NCBI GenBank assembly: GCA_032622095.1
Contig: CP136069.1
Coordinates: forward strand, 183,323,122-183,387,121
Origin: Siphonodentalium dalli
Taxonomy: Eukaryota > Mollusca > Scaphopoda > Gadilida > Siphonodentaliidae
Reading direction: 5' to 3'
DNA: 64,000 nucleotides
In this document: piece by piece, positions 23,637 through 35,574 of the stretch
Position numbering within the stretch: the stretch's first letter is position 1
How the letters are laid out: the number at the start of each line of letters is the position of its first letter
Notes under the pieces: model-generated
Database searches by the model: none
What the model saw: only the letters and a program-made list of their open reading frames with translations
Told to the model about the DNA's origin: nothing
Position numbers and translations under genes: made by a program

Positions 23637-23774
23637 TTCTCCTGGGCCAAACTCTCCAGGAATAACAGGTAAACAATGTCTTCCCGGTTCACCGGTAGGT
23701 CCATTTGGTCCGACGTTTCCTCTTGTCCCGTTTTTTCCTGGCTCGCCTGATAACCCTTGTTTTTCTTGTGCACC
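23637..23774 (-). CDS. collagen-like exon (Gly-X-Y with substitutions)
   Basis: A minus-strand acceptor TTTACCCAG is followed in phase 0 by about 15 Gly-X-Y triplets. The core reads G-L-S-G-E-P-G-K-N-G-T-R-G-N-V-G-P-N-G-P-T-G-E-P. Three glycine positions are replaced by Glu, Cys and Val, each by one base. The 3' limit is uncertain: no convincing donor occurs inside the collagen run, and the frame stays open into antisense retrotransposon sequence until 23535. The upstream 40 bp are shared with the exon at 14228. The plus-strand proline-rich frame at 23581-23802 is only the antisense of this exon. Confidence 0.55.
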
Positions 23775-24120
23775 CTGGGTAAATACAATATGGTGGAAAT
23801 AAGCATGTTGCATGTAGACAGTTGCAGTAAACTGTTAGGTGACGTCATATGTTGTACCCAAAGCGATGTCATATTGGCATGCGCATTTCCCCGCAAAAGT
23901 TATTGATGTTTCGCCAACGACATAGCACACTTAAAGCAAATCGCAACATATAGTGGGGATCCGAATGACAGACCGCCAGACCATTTAAAAATTTTAATAA
24001 TTAATAGGTTCTATATAAACGTACGTAGTCGTATGGTGTGCCAATGAGGCTATAGAAACTATGCGATTGTGTTAAATTTATAACGACCATCCTTGGAAGT
24101 CATGAGACAACAAATGAAAG

Positions 24121-26884
24121 TGCCAATGACACTGTAGCTCAACTTAGGTAGGGGAATAATTTAATGGTTGACAGTAAATGGAGGAATAGGAAAGGTGCTA
24201 ATTGAAATGTCTAACCTGCGCCAAAGGATTTAGTGATGCAAAGAGTAAGATACAAGATGGCTGCTGGTGGCCATTTTTTTTTACCAATTGACCCCAAAAG
24301 GACTCGTTCCCATCTACGTATAATTGTTAACATCCATGACAAATTTTATGAAGATCTGACCAAAGCTACGACCTACAAATTTCATGATGATCAGACAAAC
24401 AGTACGACCTGTAGACCATGCCAATGGATTGAATTTTGAAATCCAAGATGGCTGCTGGCAGCCATGTTATTTGGCCGAATGACCCCACAATGATTCTTCC
24501 CATCTACTAGTACATGTCAATGTCAACATTCATGACAAATTTCATAAAGATTAGACCAAAGGTATGACCTGTAGCCCACGCCAAAGGATTTAGTCATGCA
24601 AAGAGTAAAATGCTGGTGGCCATGTTTTTTGACCGAATGACCTACATGTCATTGTTATAATTCATGACAAATTTCATGACCATCTGACCAAAGCTACGAC
24701 CTGTAGCCCACACCAAAGGATTTAGTCATGCAAAGAGTAAAATCCAAGATGGCTGCTGGCGGCCATGTTTTTTGACCGAATGACCCCAAAACAACTCGAT
24801 CCCATCTACATGTCATTATTAACATCCATGACAAATTTCATGATGATCAGACGAACAGTACGACCTGTAGCCCGCGCCAATGGATTGAATCTTGAAATCC
24901 AAGATGGCTGCCAGTGGCCATGTTTTTTGGCCGAATGACCCCAAAATGACTCGTTCCCATCTACATGTCAATGTCAACATTCATGACAAATTTCATAAAG
25001 ATCAGACCAAAGGTACGACCTGTAGCCCGCACCAAACGATTTAGTCATGCAAATATTAAAATCCAAGATGGCTGCTGGCGGCCATGTTTTTCGGCCGAAC
25101 GACCCCAAAATCCCTCGTTCCCATCTACATGTCATTGTTAACATCCATGACAACTTTCATGATGTTCCGATCAAAGCTACGACCTGTAGCCCGCGCCAAA
25201 GGATTTAGTCATGCAAAGAGTAAAATCCAAGATGGCTGCCAGAGGCCATGTTTATTGGCCGAACGACCCCAAAATGACTCGTTCCCATCTACATGTCAAT
25301 ATTAACATCCATGACAAATTTCAAGATGATCAGACGAACAGTACGACCTGTAGGCCGCGCCAATGGATTGAATTTTGAAATCTAAGATGGCCGCCAGCGG
25401 CCATGTTTTTTGGCCGAATGACCCCACAATGATTCGTTCCCATCTACATGTCAATGTCAACATTCATGACAAATTTCATAAAGATTAGACCAAAGGTACA
25501 ACCTGTAGCCCGCGCCAAAGGATTTAGTCATGCAAAGAGTAAAATCCAAGATGGCTGCTGGCGGCCATGTTTTTTGGCCGAATGACACCAAAATCACTCG
25601 TTCCCATCTAGATGTCATTATTAACATCAATGACAAATTTCATGATGATCAGGGGAACAGTACGATCTGTAGCCCGCGCCAATGGATTGAATCTTGAAAT
25701 CCAAGATGGCTGCCAGCAGCCATGTTTTTTGGCCCAATGACCCCAAAATGACTGGTTCCCATCTACATGTCAATGTCAACATTCATGACAAATTTCATAA
25801 AGATCAGACCAAAGGTACGACCTGTAGCCCGGGCCAAAGGATTTAGTCATGCAAAGAGTAAAATCCAAGATGGCTGCTGGCGGCCATGTTTTTCCGCCGA
25901 ACGACCCCAAAATCCCTCGTTCCCATCTACATGTCATTGTTAACATCCATGACAAATTTCATGATGTTCCGATCAAAGCTACGACCTGTAGCCCCCGCCA
26001 AAGGATTTAGTCATGCAAAGAGTAAAATCCAAGATGGCTGCTGGCGGCCATGTTTATTGGCCGAACAACCCCAAAATGACTCGTTCCCATCTACATGTCA
26101 ATATTAACATCCATGACAAATTTCATGATGATCAGACGAACAGTACGACCTGTAGCCTGCGCCAATGGATTGAATTTTGAAATCTAAGATGGCCGCCAGC
26201 GGCCATGTTTTTTGGCCGAATGACCCCACAATGATTGGTTCCCATCTACATGTCAATGTCAACATTCATGACAAATTTCATAAAGATTAGACTAAAGGTA
26301 CAACCTGTAGCCCGCGCCAAAGGATTTAGTCATGCAAAGAGTAAAATCCAAGATGGCTGCTGGCGGCCATGTTTTTTGGCCGAACAACTCCAAAATCACT
26401 CGTTCCCATCTACATGACAGTGTTAACATCCATGACAAATTTCAAAAACTTCCGACCAAAACAACGACCTGTAGCCCGCGCCAAAGGATTTAGTCATGCA
26501 AAGAGTAAAATCCAAGATGGCTGCTGGCGGCCATGTTTTTTGGCCGAACGACCCCAAAATCACTCGTTCCCATCTACATGTCAATATTAACATCAATGAC
26601 AAATTTCATGATGATCAGATGAACAGTACGACCTGTAGGCCGCGCCAATGGATTGAATCTTGAAATCCAAGATGGCTGCCAGCGGCCATGTTTTTTGGCC
26701 GAATGACCCCAAAATGACTCGTTCCCATCTACATGTCAATGTCAACATTCATGACAAATTTCATGAAGATCAGACCAAAGGTACAACCTGTAGCCCGCGC
26801 CAAATGAAATTGTTGACGGACACATGGACGACGGACGCCAAACCATGGCAATAGCTCAAACTTACAAAAGTAAGTTGAGCTAAA
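24121..26884 (+). mobile_element. AAGATGGC-family element, complete, 2.76 kb
   Basis: It starts TGCCAATGACACTGTAGCTC and ends in a hairpin TAGCTCAAACTT...AAGTTGAGCTA (right arm at 26872-26882). The 5' word TAGCTCAACTT at 24136 is the inverse of the terminal AAGTTGAGCTA. Between them lie about 16 monomers of 153-164 bp in two types. One has GGATTTAGTCATGCAAAGAG, the other CAATGGATTGAATTTTGAAA. The block near 25063-25600 recurs almost unchanged at 25865-26400, an 802 bp offset. The frames at 25084-25305, 25886-26107 and 26369-26590 are repeat artefacts. Probably a non-autonomous Helentron-type element (inference). Confidence 0.8.
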
Positions 26885-27254
26885 AATCGAGCTGCAGATT
26901 AGATTATTTATTTTGAAAATATCTCATAAAAATTATCATCCAGAATGGATTTCTCAATGGCCGGGGGTAGAAACCAAATCACGTATACGCTATAATGTAG
27001 CTACCTGCATGCAGTTGTAAATCTAATTTCCAACCCAAATTGTGGGAGGGGCGAACCAATTTTTTCACTCATTTGAGCCCCAATTGGAATTTCCAACCCA
27101 AGGGTGGGGTACTTGTAACTCAAGTCGAAAAATCATATACTCATGTATACGTATGGTTATTTAAATCTTGACATTCATATAAGTCATCACATAGAGTTCT
27201 GGATAGTGCAGGCCGTCGTCCTTTTTACATGGATTTCAGTGCCATAATTTCTAG

Positions 27255-27355
27255 TTTTGATTAACACTTTCATGACGGGAGCTGTATGGTGCAGCATCAA
27301 AGATCCTATGCCAGTGCACTCTCTATGAGAGAATGCACTCACTTGCTTACAAACG
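27255..27355. mobile_element. TTAACCC MITE fragment
   Basis: TTAACACTTTCATGACGGG, GATCCTATGCCAGTGCA and GAGAATGCACT parallel the MITE at 29150-29376. Ends are degenerate. From 26890 to 27250 nothing else is identified apart from two copies of AATTTCCAACCCAA. Confidence 0.4.
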
Positions 27356-27589
27356 CAGGAACGTGAACATAAATATAATGTTGGACTGAACATTCTAGAT
27401 AAGTAATATTTGATTTATTGTCAAAATTGTTCTGTGTATTTGACAGTGCTATTTTCGTCTGGTGAAGATGACCCAAGCACCTTTCTACATTTTTCTGCGT
27501 GAGCGTTTCCGAAATGAATACTTCATAATTATACATTATAAGCATGGCATCCATTTTATAAGTAAAATAAACATTACAATTAAGCGCCC

Positions 27590-27930
27590 CTAAAATAACT
27601 TGTTCCCATCTACATGTCAATATTAACATCCATGACAAATTTCATGAAGATCAGACGAACAGTACGACCTGTAGCCCGTGCTAATGGATTGAATTTTGAA
27701 ATCAAAGATGGCCACTGGTGGCCATGTTTTCTTGCCAAATGACCTGGAATGACCCCCAAAATGACTCCTTCCCATCTGCATGTCAATGTCAACAGCTATG
27801 ACAAATTTCATAATGATCCAACCAAAGGTACGGCCTGTAGCCCATGCTAAAGGAAAATGTTGACTGACGCACACATAGACGAAGGATACCAATTAAGCCA
27901 TGGCAATAGCTCAAACTTTACAAAGTAATT
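27590..27930 (+). mobile_element. AAGATGGC-family element, partial
   Basis: About two monomers (AATGACTCCTTCCCATCTGC, GATGGCCACTGGTGGCCATG) are followed by the terminal segment GCCATGGCAATAGCTCAAAC. The 3' hairpin is broken at TTTACAAAGTAA/TTCTG, immediately before the retrotransposon integrase fragment. Confidence 0.7.
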
Positions 27931-27944
27931 CTGTACATTATTTA

Positions 27945-28650
27945 CATTATGAGTGTTCGTTGAAAGAAAGACAACTAGTGAAATTATCGACAAATTAGTG
28001 CATCACTGGATAGGGACTTTTGGAGTGATGCAATCAGTAATTCTTGATAACGGTGGAGAATTCAATTTTGAGGAGCTGAGAGAAGTAGCTGGAATTCTGA
28101 ATATTCAGGTGTGTACCACAGCAGCACATAGTCCTTTTCAGAATGGTCTATGTGAAAGGGTACATGCTGTGACGATTTGATGCTTTTAAAGTTAAAAGCG
28201 GATAATGAGAAAAGTCGAGACGATATACTTCTGTGTTGGGCCAATACGGTAAGAAATTCTCTTCAAATGTGGCTATAGTAGTTATCAACAGGTATTCGGA
28301 ATAAATCCTATAGTTATGACAGAAAATGTTTCTGCTCTTGATGGATATACCACCAGTTAAATATTAGCAAAACATTTAAACACACTTCATTCTGCCAGCA
28401 GAGAGTTTATTCAGACTGAAGCAGAGGAGAGAATTCAACGAGCACTATGGGGTAAGGTTTGTGCATCAGAGAAACATTTAACAATTGAGATAGAGTATTC
28501 TACAATCTACAAGCGTGATGGTCATGAAAAATGGTTGGGTCCAGGAAAGGTAATATTCTAAGATGGAAAGGTAATTTTTATTTGTCATGGACGATGCTTT
28601 TCTGAGAGATTCCCCAAATAGATTGTTAAAAGCAAATAACTGTTTAGTGA
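27945..28650 (+). pseudogene. LTR-retrotransposon integrase core and C-terminal remnant
   Basis: The first frame (27953-28180) contains W-I-G-T-F-G, then D-N-G-G-E-F and H-S-P-F-Q-N-G-L-C-E-R-V-H, the second Asp and the Glu region of a retroviral-type integrase (rve) core. The similarity continues through frameshifts: L-C-W-A-N-T-V-R-N-S-L-Q, V-F-G-I-N-P, then W-L-G-P-G-K-V-I and G-R-C-F. Stops at several points show it is dead. It is probably the downstream part of the element seen at 23296-23620. No LTRs were found. Confidence 0.75.
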
Positions 28651-28869
28651 CTCAAATGAAGAAAATAGTATTGACATACATGTAAAAGACAAGACAGACA
28701 CCAGTATAATTAGTCTAGGCTGTGCTGGGGGGTGATCGTCGCACATCGGGGGAATTTATGCGACCATCATTTTCTTATGGGAAAATTACTCTAGTTTTTG
28801 AATTCAGAGGGCGCCGAGCCGAGATAGCGGAAAAATATTTTGTTCAACCCTGTGTCTGCAATTTTTTTT

Positions 28870-29006
28870 GAATTGGTGAGGGTTTGTAGGGTGTGCTAAT
28901 AAAGGAAATTGTTGACAGACACATGGACGACTAGATGGATGAATGGACTGACAGACGTAAACCATGGCAATAGCTCAAACTTTACTTTGTCAAGTTGAGC
29001 TAAAAA
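28870..29006 (+). mobile_element. AAGATGGC-family 3' end, solo
   Basis: AAATTGTTGACAGACACATG, GACGTAAACCATGGCAATAG and a terminal hairpin TAGCTCAAACTT...AAGTTGAGCTA form an isolated 3' terminus with no core monomers. The stretch 28650-28870 holds nothing recognised. Confidence 0.65.
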
Positions 29007-29149
29007 TGGTGATCAATTGAAGAGCCTCGCCCGGTATAAACCTCCTGTAACATATGTTAAGCTGGTGAAAATCAGAGCCCTTAAAATTTATTTTTGATAC
29101 AAATCAAACACCACTATAAACTTAATAGAAAAGTCAGTCAGAAGTTTAA

Positions 29150-29376
29150 CCCTTTCTGACATGAGAGGAGATTTGCTGGTGCAACATTAGATCCTGTGAC
29201 AGTGAATTATCTTATATATACGAGTCTCCCATAAGGAGCCTTGCATATATAAGAGAATGCACTGGCTTACAAGATCAAGGTAATTATTGTTAGGCCAATG
29301 CATTCTCCTATATATGTGAAGTTCCCTGAGACACAAGGTTTGCACAAATTTTCATGAAGCTCCAGTCATGGAAGGG
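29150..29376. mobile_element. TTAA-flanked MITE (piggyBac-like), 227 bp
   Basis: TTAA at 29146-29149 and 29377-29380 flanks an element that begins CCCTTTCTGACATG and ends CAGTCATGGAAGGG. A TTAA duplication with CCC...GGG termini is characteristic of piggyBac, though other TTAA families exist. Internally, AAGAGAATGCACTG and its complement recur. Partial relatives lie at 15254, 27255 and 30672. Confidence 0.7.
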
Positions 29377-29439
29377 TTAAGATGTTCGGTTTGGAGAGGT
29401 TTTACTAAAGTATCAGCAGAGATAGAACAATTAGCCTAC

Positions 29440-29550
29440 ATGGTTTCCGGGGTAGCCTTCATCTTCAGGATCTCCTTTTTCTGTTAGATTAGGTGCTCCG
29501 TGTACTCCTGGTGGTCGAGCCATTGGTGCATCTGGCAGTACCATCTTTCC
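29440..29550 (-). CDS. collagen-like exon, degenerate
   Basis: Minus-strand acceptor TTCTCTGTAG precedes 111 nt (37 codons, phase 0 to 0) ending AACCAT/GTAGGC. The frame contains P-P-G-V-H-G-A-P-N and later G-D-P-E-D-E-G-Y-P-G, i.e. Gly-X-Y with replaced glycines and one slip of register. Phase is compatible with the collagen-like exon at 23774. Alternatively it is a decayed exon. Confidence 0.45.
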
Positions 29551-29559
29551 CTACAGAGA

Positions 29560-30670
29560 AAATATGTGTAAAGGGTTAATGCTGGTCAAATCACTTTTCA
29601 GTTTTCAGTCACACCATGCAGTGTAATAGTTCCTTGTTGATAAACTTCCAAAAAACATTTTGACAGTTCATTAGACAGTTTCCAGCATATGTCGGTATTA
29701 ATCAGGTGAGACAAAACTGAATATTCAGCTTAAAAAGATGAATTTAGCTTATAATAGTAAGTGGAATTCAGCCTAAAATTTACTATCAGGAATTGATAAG
29801 CGACATGTTCTGCTCATTTCCACATTCGAAGAGGCATAAGTATTGGGATATATTTACATGCCAACTGTTTTGATTTTAATTAATTCAACAAAAATTTGGC
29901 GATACTGTATAGTCACATTTTGACAACTTTCTTGGTGTAATCGGTATATCTGTCAAAACACTGCGTTAATAATCATGAACAAAGTAAACATAACTTCACT
30001 GAATTCTTGGAAAGATGTGACAACTCTGTCAAAAAGTAATTTAGATGCGTTATGCAAAGCAGATGGGTGTTGTTATTGATATAGGAAGATCAGCACAGGA
30101 GGTTTTGTTGTACCATAAATTGTTAATTTTGACTATATGAGTGCGTGGGGATATATTTGGAAAACGTTGTAAACGTTCCATTGATATAGTTTAGGAAACT
30201 AAATCTACATTCACATTGGAATTTGCTGCATTTAGGAAGGAAAATATTGACAATTGCATGTGATACTCCACGGTGTCGGAGTAAACCGCAACATGGCAGC
30301 TGATGCATGTACGATTTTTGGCAGCATCGCAGTTTACTCCAGCCCGCATTCCGTTTTACTTTATCAATGTACCATCATTTTTAGAAAGATGTCTTTATTC
30401 AAGTTACTGGATAGGGATCTGGGTTTTTAATATCATAACACGTCAATGGATGAGGGTCCAATATAGATAGCTCCTTGTTTTCAAACAAATTCTGGAGAAA
30501 TGTCTGCAGTGAAAGTTTTGCTGAATGAAACATAAATTTACCCCGAAATTCCAAATGCGCGAGAGCTCAACCAAGATTTAGTTTTTCTCGAGAACTGATA
30601 TCTGAAATTATTTTCTCTGAACTACTGTCACAGTATAAATAGGCAATGTGATGAATGTAATCAATGTATT
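29560..30670. other. no recognised feature
   Basis: AT-rich sequence with short unsupported frames on both strands. I see no repeat family, splice-bounded exon or RNA gene. Confidence 0.5.
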
Positions 30671-30671
30671 A

Positions 30672-30805
30672 CTTAAACCTTCCATGACTGGTGCTTCCTG
30701 AAATTTTGCGAAAACACTGTGCCAATGCATTTTCTTATATATGTGAGATTGAGAGTCTCCCATAGGCAGCCACGCAAAAATAAGAGAATACATTTAGTTA
30801 TTCAA
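30672..30805. mobile_element. TTAACCC MITE fragment, inverted
   Basis: CTTCCATGACTGGTGCTTC, CCAATGCATTTTCTTATATA and TCTCCCATAGGCAGCC are the reverse of the right half of the 29150-29376 MITE. The other end is not clear. Confidence 0.45.
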
Positions 30806-31699
30806 CCCATGTATCTCGCCGGTACCACATTGGCGGGCAAATTCAGACCGATATCACCAAAGAGGGTAATAAATATGTAGTCCAACTAGGGTTGATAGCA
30901 ATTTCAATTTGGTAGTTTTATTGATATAAATATTTTATGTTATTATATGTAGTTTTATCCTTCCATAGAGGATGCATTTGAAGTTGCAATAAGAGCATGC
31001 GCTGCGGAAACGTCAAAATTACGGAATTCAACATAATAGGTCACATTGGTGATTATCAGTGCTTCTGCGTTATTGGTGTCCGCAGTTACACTCTGATCAA
31101 AGAAACGGTAGCAGTTGCGATTGGACTGTACAATGCATGTAGCCGACAACCATGAACAATTCTGCATACAATACTAATAATATTTGCAGATTTCGCCACA
31201 ACGTGTATCAGTGTTATATAACCATATATATTATATAGTGTGCCCCAGTATTCAGTACTGATGTTGAGTATAGCATCACAAAGTATCCAGAATGATATGC
31301 GTGTATGAATGGCCCACACACTATATATATATGAATAGGATAGGCCCGGCCCATCATGCATGATGCACACATAATTATGAATCGTTTAATCCCATGCACC
31401 GACTGTAAAGTTTGCCCACAAAATATGCATTGGTCCCAAGTGTGGGGGTTGGGAATTTGGGAATCACTGGCGGTTTCCATGTGATCATGTATATAATTAC
31501 AATGGACCTAACCGGGGATGATCACTTTCTTTTAGTTTACACGTCGCAATTTAAATTAATGTAACAAAATTATATCTGATCCATTTATATTTCCCCAACA
31601 TTGGTTCAAAATACTAATAGTTGTTAATTCCATACCTGACACAACATTACTTGGATATTTGTAACCTCAATTTGTTCAAATAGTTTCATATATCCATTA

Positions 31700-31960
31700 T
31701 CATACTCTTGGGCTCCAAATAAACATTGTGGGGGGAGCGGAATAATAGTACGGGAGAATTTCCTCAAAATTAAATAATAGTACAGGGGTAAAATGAAAAT
31801 TATAGGGGCCCAAATAAGCAGCATGCATGGGGGATTTTACATGAGTACCCATATGTTTATTGAGATCCCGAGAGTTAGGCTGGCGATACAGTCTGATTTC
31901 AAAATTCCAAGGTGGACACCCCCACCAATGGAGACCCTCTAGCAGCATCCATGAATAGAG
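31700..31960. repeat. repeat shared with 51360-51500
   Basis: GGTGGACACCCCCACCAA, then CGACC-like and GCATCCATGAATAGAG here parallel GTGGACACCCC, CCACCAACGGCGACC and CGTCCATGAATGAGA near 51440-51500. It is diverged and partial. The flanking regions 30805-31700 and 31960-32900 show nothing else except a few CCCAGAGA/AGAAGTC words near 32500-32590. Confidence 0.4.
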
Positions 31961-32903
31961 TGTAGATAATTATAACATTTTAACTATTTTAGCAATGCAA
32001 ACTCTCATCGATGAGGTTGATGTAATAACATATTATACAAAATGCACATTAGTTGCATATCTGTATACAGTAAATTGTAAAATGTATTACATGTAGGTGG
32101 AATTAGATTGAAATATTGCTGAAAGTAATCATCGTCTGCTTCAATTTTAAAGTATTTTCTTCTAATCCAACCAGTTCCAATCATGAAATTGCACTTTGGT
32201 CTGCATCGATTAAAATAAAAAGGTGTTTCTGTTTTAAAACTTAAGTTATTAACATATTAGTATGTTATATCTGCATAAAACAATATGATAACGGAATTTA
32301 CACATGACATATTAAATTACATTGTGCAACATTGTTATCATTGCTTATACATGTACAACTGTTTGCATTTCTGTATAAAACATGACTGTTGACTCCCAAC
32401 AGCTAAACAATTATATGAGATTAAGCTACTGTATGTCCAAGACATAACTAGTACATGTACATGTGGTGGGCTAAATCCGGTATCTGGAGAAAATAGACCC
32501 AGAGAATTCGAAGTCGGCCCAGAGATATCGGCCCCAAGAGAAGTCAGCCCTGGTAAATTAAAGATTGCTCAAGAGAAGTCTGCCCCATTATTTGTTACTG
32601 AATGTTAATGTTTGTTGTACAAATATCACGTGTTTAAATAGTTAATGGTTGTGGTGTTTACATTACTTTACACAAGTGTTGAGCATTGTTGACTAGCATT
32701 TCGCCACATGGTGTCAAAGGGGATAATATCACCTCGTAGCATTCCATTTGCTTATCGCACACTGTCCAGACTTTTTGTAAATATTTCTATAGGGTTCATT
32801 AAAGGGGATTAAGACATAGGCAATACTCTTATTACATCGATGTTTGCCTATTAGAAAAATAAACTTATTACTATTAGGTAGAAAACTCCCATCACCATTT
32901 AAC

Positions 32904-32959
32904 CGAGCTTAATTCGCTGGTGCTGCTGGTGGTGGTGTTGGACCCACCAAGATCGAAAT
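32904..32959 (-). CDS. possible short exon upstream of the collagen-like exons
   Basis: Minus-strand ATTAAAACAG precedes 56 nt reading F-D-L-G-G-S-N-T-T-T-S-S-T-S-E-L-S-S (2 nt in, phase 0 out) up to TCG/GTTAAA. If the donor is not used, the frame stops after V-K-W. Phase fits before 29550. The Thr/Ser-rich content is low complexity and the donor is weak, so this is only a candidate; it could also be a terminal exon or chance. Confidence 0.2.
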
Positions 32960-33421
32960 CTGTTTTAATAACTGGCAAGTTCATAGCTGTTTCTGTTTAT
33001 ACATGGACCAAAGCTGGAATGCTATGAAACAAAATTGCTGGTCTTTCGCACTCTTTTAAGATGATTAACAATTTTGATCAAACTAATTATTTCTGTAAAT
33101 ATATAACAGATTTATGGAGATACAGACTCAATACGAGTGCTCATTGCTTCAAATTCCAGTGTGCTTGATTCACTGAGCGTCAAAAATTTCTGTATTCTTG
33201 TTGAAATGGCCTTTTATCGATTGGAATGACACATTAAGATGTTAAAATGGCCTCAAACTGACATTATAAATAGATGTATACCCGTACATCATTGTCACAG
33301 TAATCTTTTTGTTTGTTTTATATTATAGTCTACAGCCTTTATTTCAATAAATGATAATTGACATTATTCTTCACAACTACCTTACTCGTATTTAAATTCT
33401 CGCAGTACTATTTTTCGCTCA

Positions 33422-33478
33422 GTTTTGAATTCGCACACTTTGAATTCGCGCACCTAGCTGCGCGAATTCAAAATTGAC
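33422..33478. repeat. GAATTCGC hairpin
   Basis: TCAGTTTTGAATTCGCAC and TGAATTCGCGCAC pair with GCGCGAATTCAAAATTGA around a 4-6 nt loop. Regions 33000-33420 and 33480-34720 show no gene; CACATGATC words recur near 33810-33880. Confidence 0.55.
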
Positions 33479-34728
33479 AAATATATTTTCGAAAAATGCT
33501 TGGATTTGATGAGAGTTTCAGATCTTAAGTAATGGTTAATGAAGATACTTGTGCATATTAAACACCATCACGACGGCTTTGAGGATGGTGTTTCTGTGCT
33601 CCAAATTATTATGCTGATATTGAAATAGTTATTAAAGGAATATGATCCTGAAAAAAAATAGTATTTTCTTTCAATAGACCGATAATATATATATATATAA
33701 TGTCCATTATGCGCATATAATCTAATATCCGACCGTCAATCGTTATTTTTATAACGATTAAAAAAAAATTCCGAAGTTAGCCGAAGATTTTGTGTTGTAG
33801 ACGAAGTCACATGATCATTGGCCCGATCACATGATTGTCACATGTAAACAGAAGCATAGTCACATGATCGATCACGTGGTAACTCATTGACAATGCATAG
33901 ATATGCAACGATAGGATATAAAGTTTGCACATGTGCAAAGCGATCATGAATTCGATCGAGGCTTTTGAAGTTTGTCAAGTTATGGGAGAACACTGCAAAA
34001 TGCAAAACTTCGACGAAATACATCACAGTTCTCATATTTAAACTTCTTTATTGTGTTATTAGTATATGTAACGCGATGTATTGTTATTATAAATCCATGC
34101 CCGTATATTACGTTAGACCTAGGCTACAACTGTTCTCGTAAAAGAAATCACAGATGAAGACTTTGGTTTATTAATAAGTATATTATACCACGATGTATTA
34201 ATAAATTATCGTATATTATTTCGGTTTTGCGCGCAGTTATCTATACCGGTATAAACACGTGCTCGTGTTTCTCTTTTTTTTTTCGTTACTGGAATAGTTC
34301 AAGTTCTATTATATATTATATATTCTTATAAAGATTGCATATATATGCGAAGACTTGCACAGTTATTAAGACAATTATCATCTTGTAAACATTCCAATTT
34401 CCAGATGCCATTAGTCGTGTGGCAATATAGAGCATTTTTAATTTATTGTAACGCGGTAAAACAAAAGTAATTCGGTTTATTGCTGTCGGATTTAATAAAT
34501 TATAGTCAAGCCATTCATCAGCAATATGATATGATAAATTAATTTTCATAGTTATCAATCATGTATATATTAGGGCAATAGGGTGTATATACATGTATAT
34601 ATATTTTGGAATATTGCTTCCCCCCCCCCCCCAAAAAAACAATCTTACCAACTGCCACTGATGAAAATTCGCTGTGTCTGTGCATGGTTAGAGGCCTATA
34701 TAATTAGCACCCTAGCGACGAGGTCAAT

Positions 34729-34821
34729 GTGGTCATGGGATTTTGACCGCGAGAAAAATTCAGCAAACTGCATGAATGCGGAGTTTGCTGAATTTTTATC
34801 GTGGTCAAAACCCATGACCAC
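34729..34821. repeat. hairpin, about 42 bp arms
   Basis: GTGGTCATGGGATTTTGACC pairs with the reverse of GGTCAAAACCCATGACCAC, and AAAAATTCAGCAAACT pairs with AGTTTGCTGAATTTTT. The loop is about 10 nt. The stretch 34830-35570 holds nothing I recognise. Confidence 0.8.
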
Positions 34822-35574
34822 GTTGAATCCGCCGTTTATTATTTATATTTATATACTTAAATTCATTATGAACTGGGATTGTCTATCTTTCCCACTATTT
34901 ATTCAACTTTAAATGGACGCATGGAGTTCAGTTTGGACAGTTCGAATCCTCACTTTTTAGAAAACCAAACATTGTGAGAATCCGTTGACGGAGAGCGAAA
35001 AAACGCAATTTCACAGTAATTAAGTATAACACATATGACGAAATGTCTTGTTTGGCTTGTAATGGCTGTAGACGTGTTGATTTCAAGAAAGATAATATCT
35101 GAAAATAACAATTAAGTTTTCCGGCTGTGGATAAGAAATTGACAACAAGCCGCTCTACCATAATGATATATTTGTGAGGTCGGGGGAATATTGTAGCAGC
35201 AAGGAAAATGATCAAACTCTACTGAGTAGAGCGGTTAATTGAACATCAACGCTTAGTAACACGAAACGTATTGTATGGTCGCTCGGTTGTGCATTTGTCT
35301 GCGGTATTTCAGTATTAGCTGCAGTATAATGCTATTGTGCAACTATGTGGTCCACGGTGCTCATGTAAGACCCAATAGGAACCTTACAAAACGAATTTAA
35401 GTCGGTCGCAGCACTGCATGTATAAGCACAACGCATTTCAATTGCAAATTAAAAACGATAATTATACAAATGAGCATTGTTCGCGATGTTTCCAAAGTTG
35501 CGGGGTTATAAACAGAGTGTCGTCTTTATATTTTAACATAGCTGAGAGGTGAGATCACTCCGCACGTTGTACTT

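Noticed and set aside
23581-23802. Plus-strand proline/glycine-rich frame resembling a structural protein
   Set aside because: It is the exact antisense of the collagen-like exon, where Gly codons read as Pro.
25084-26854. A series of similar 60-73 codon frames that look like a protein family
   Set aside because: They are the tandem monomers of a non-coding element read in one frame.
34930-34955. GTTCGAATCC, like a tRNA B box
   Set aside because: No A box, acceptor stem or cloverleaf could be found at suitable spacing.
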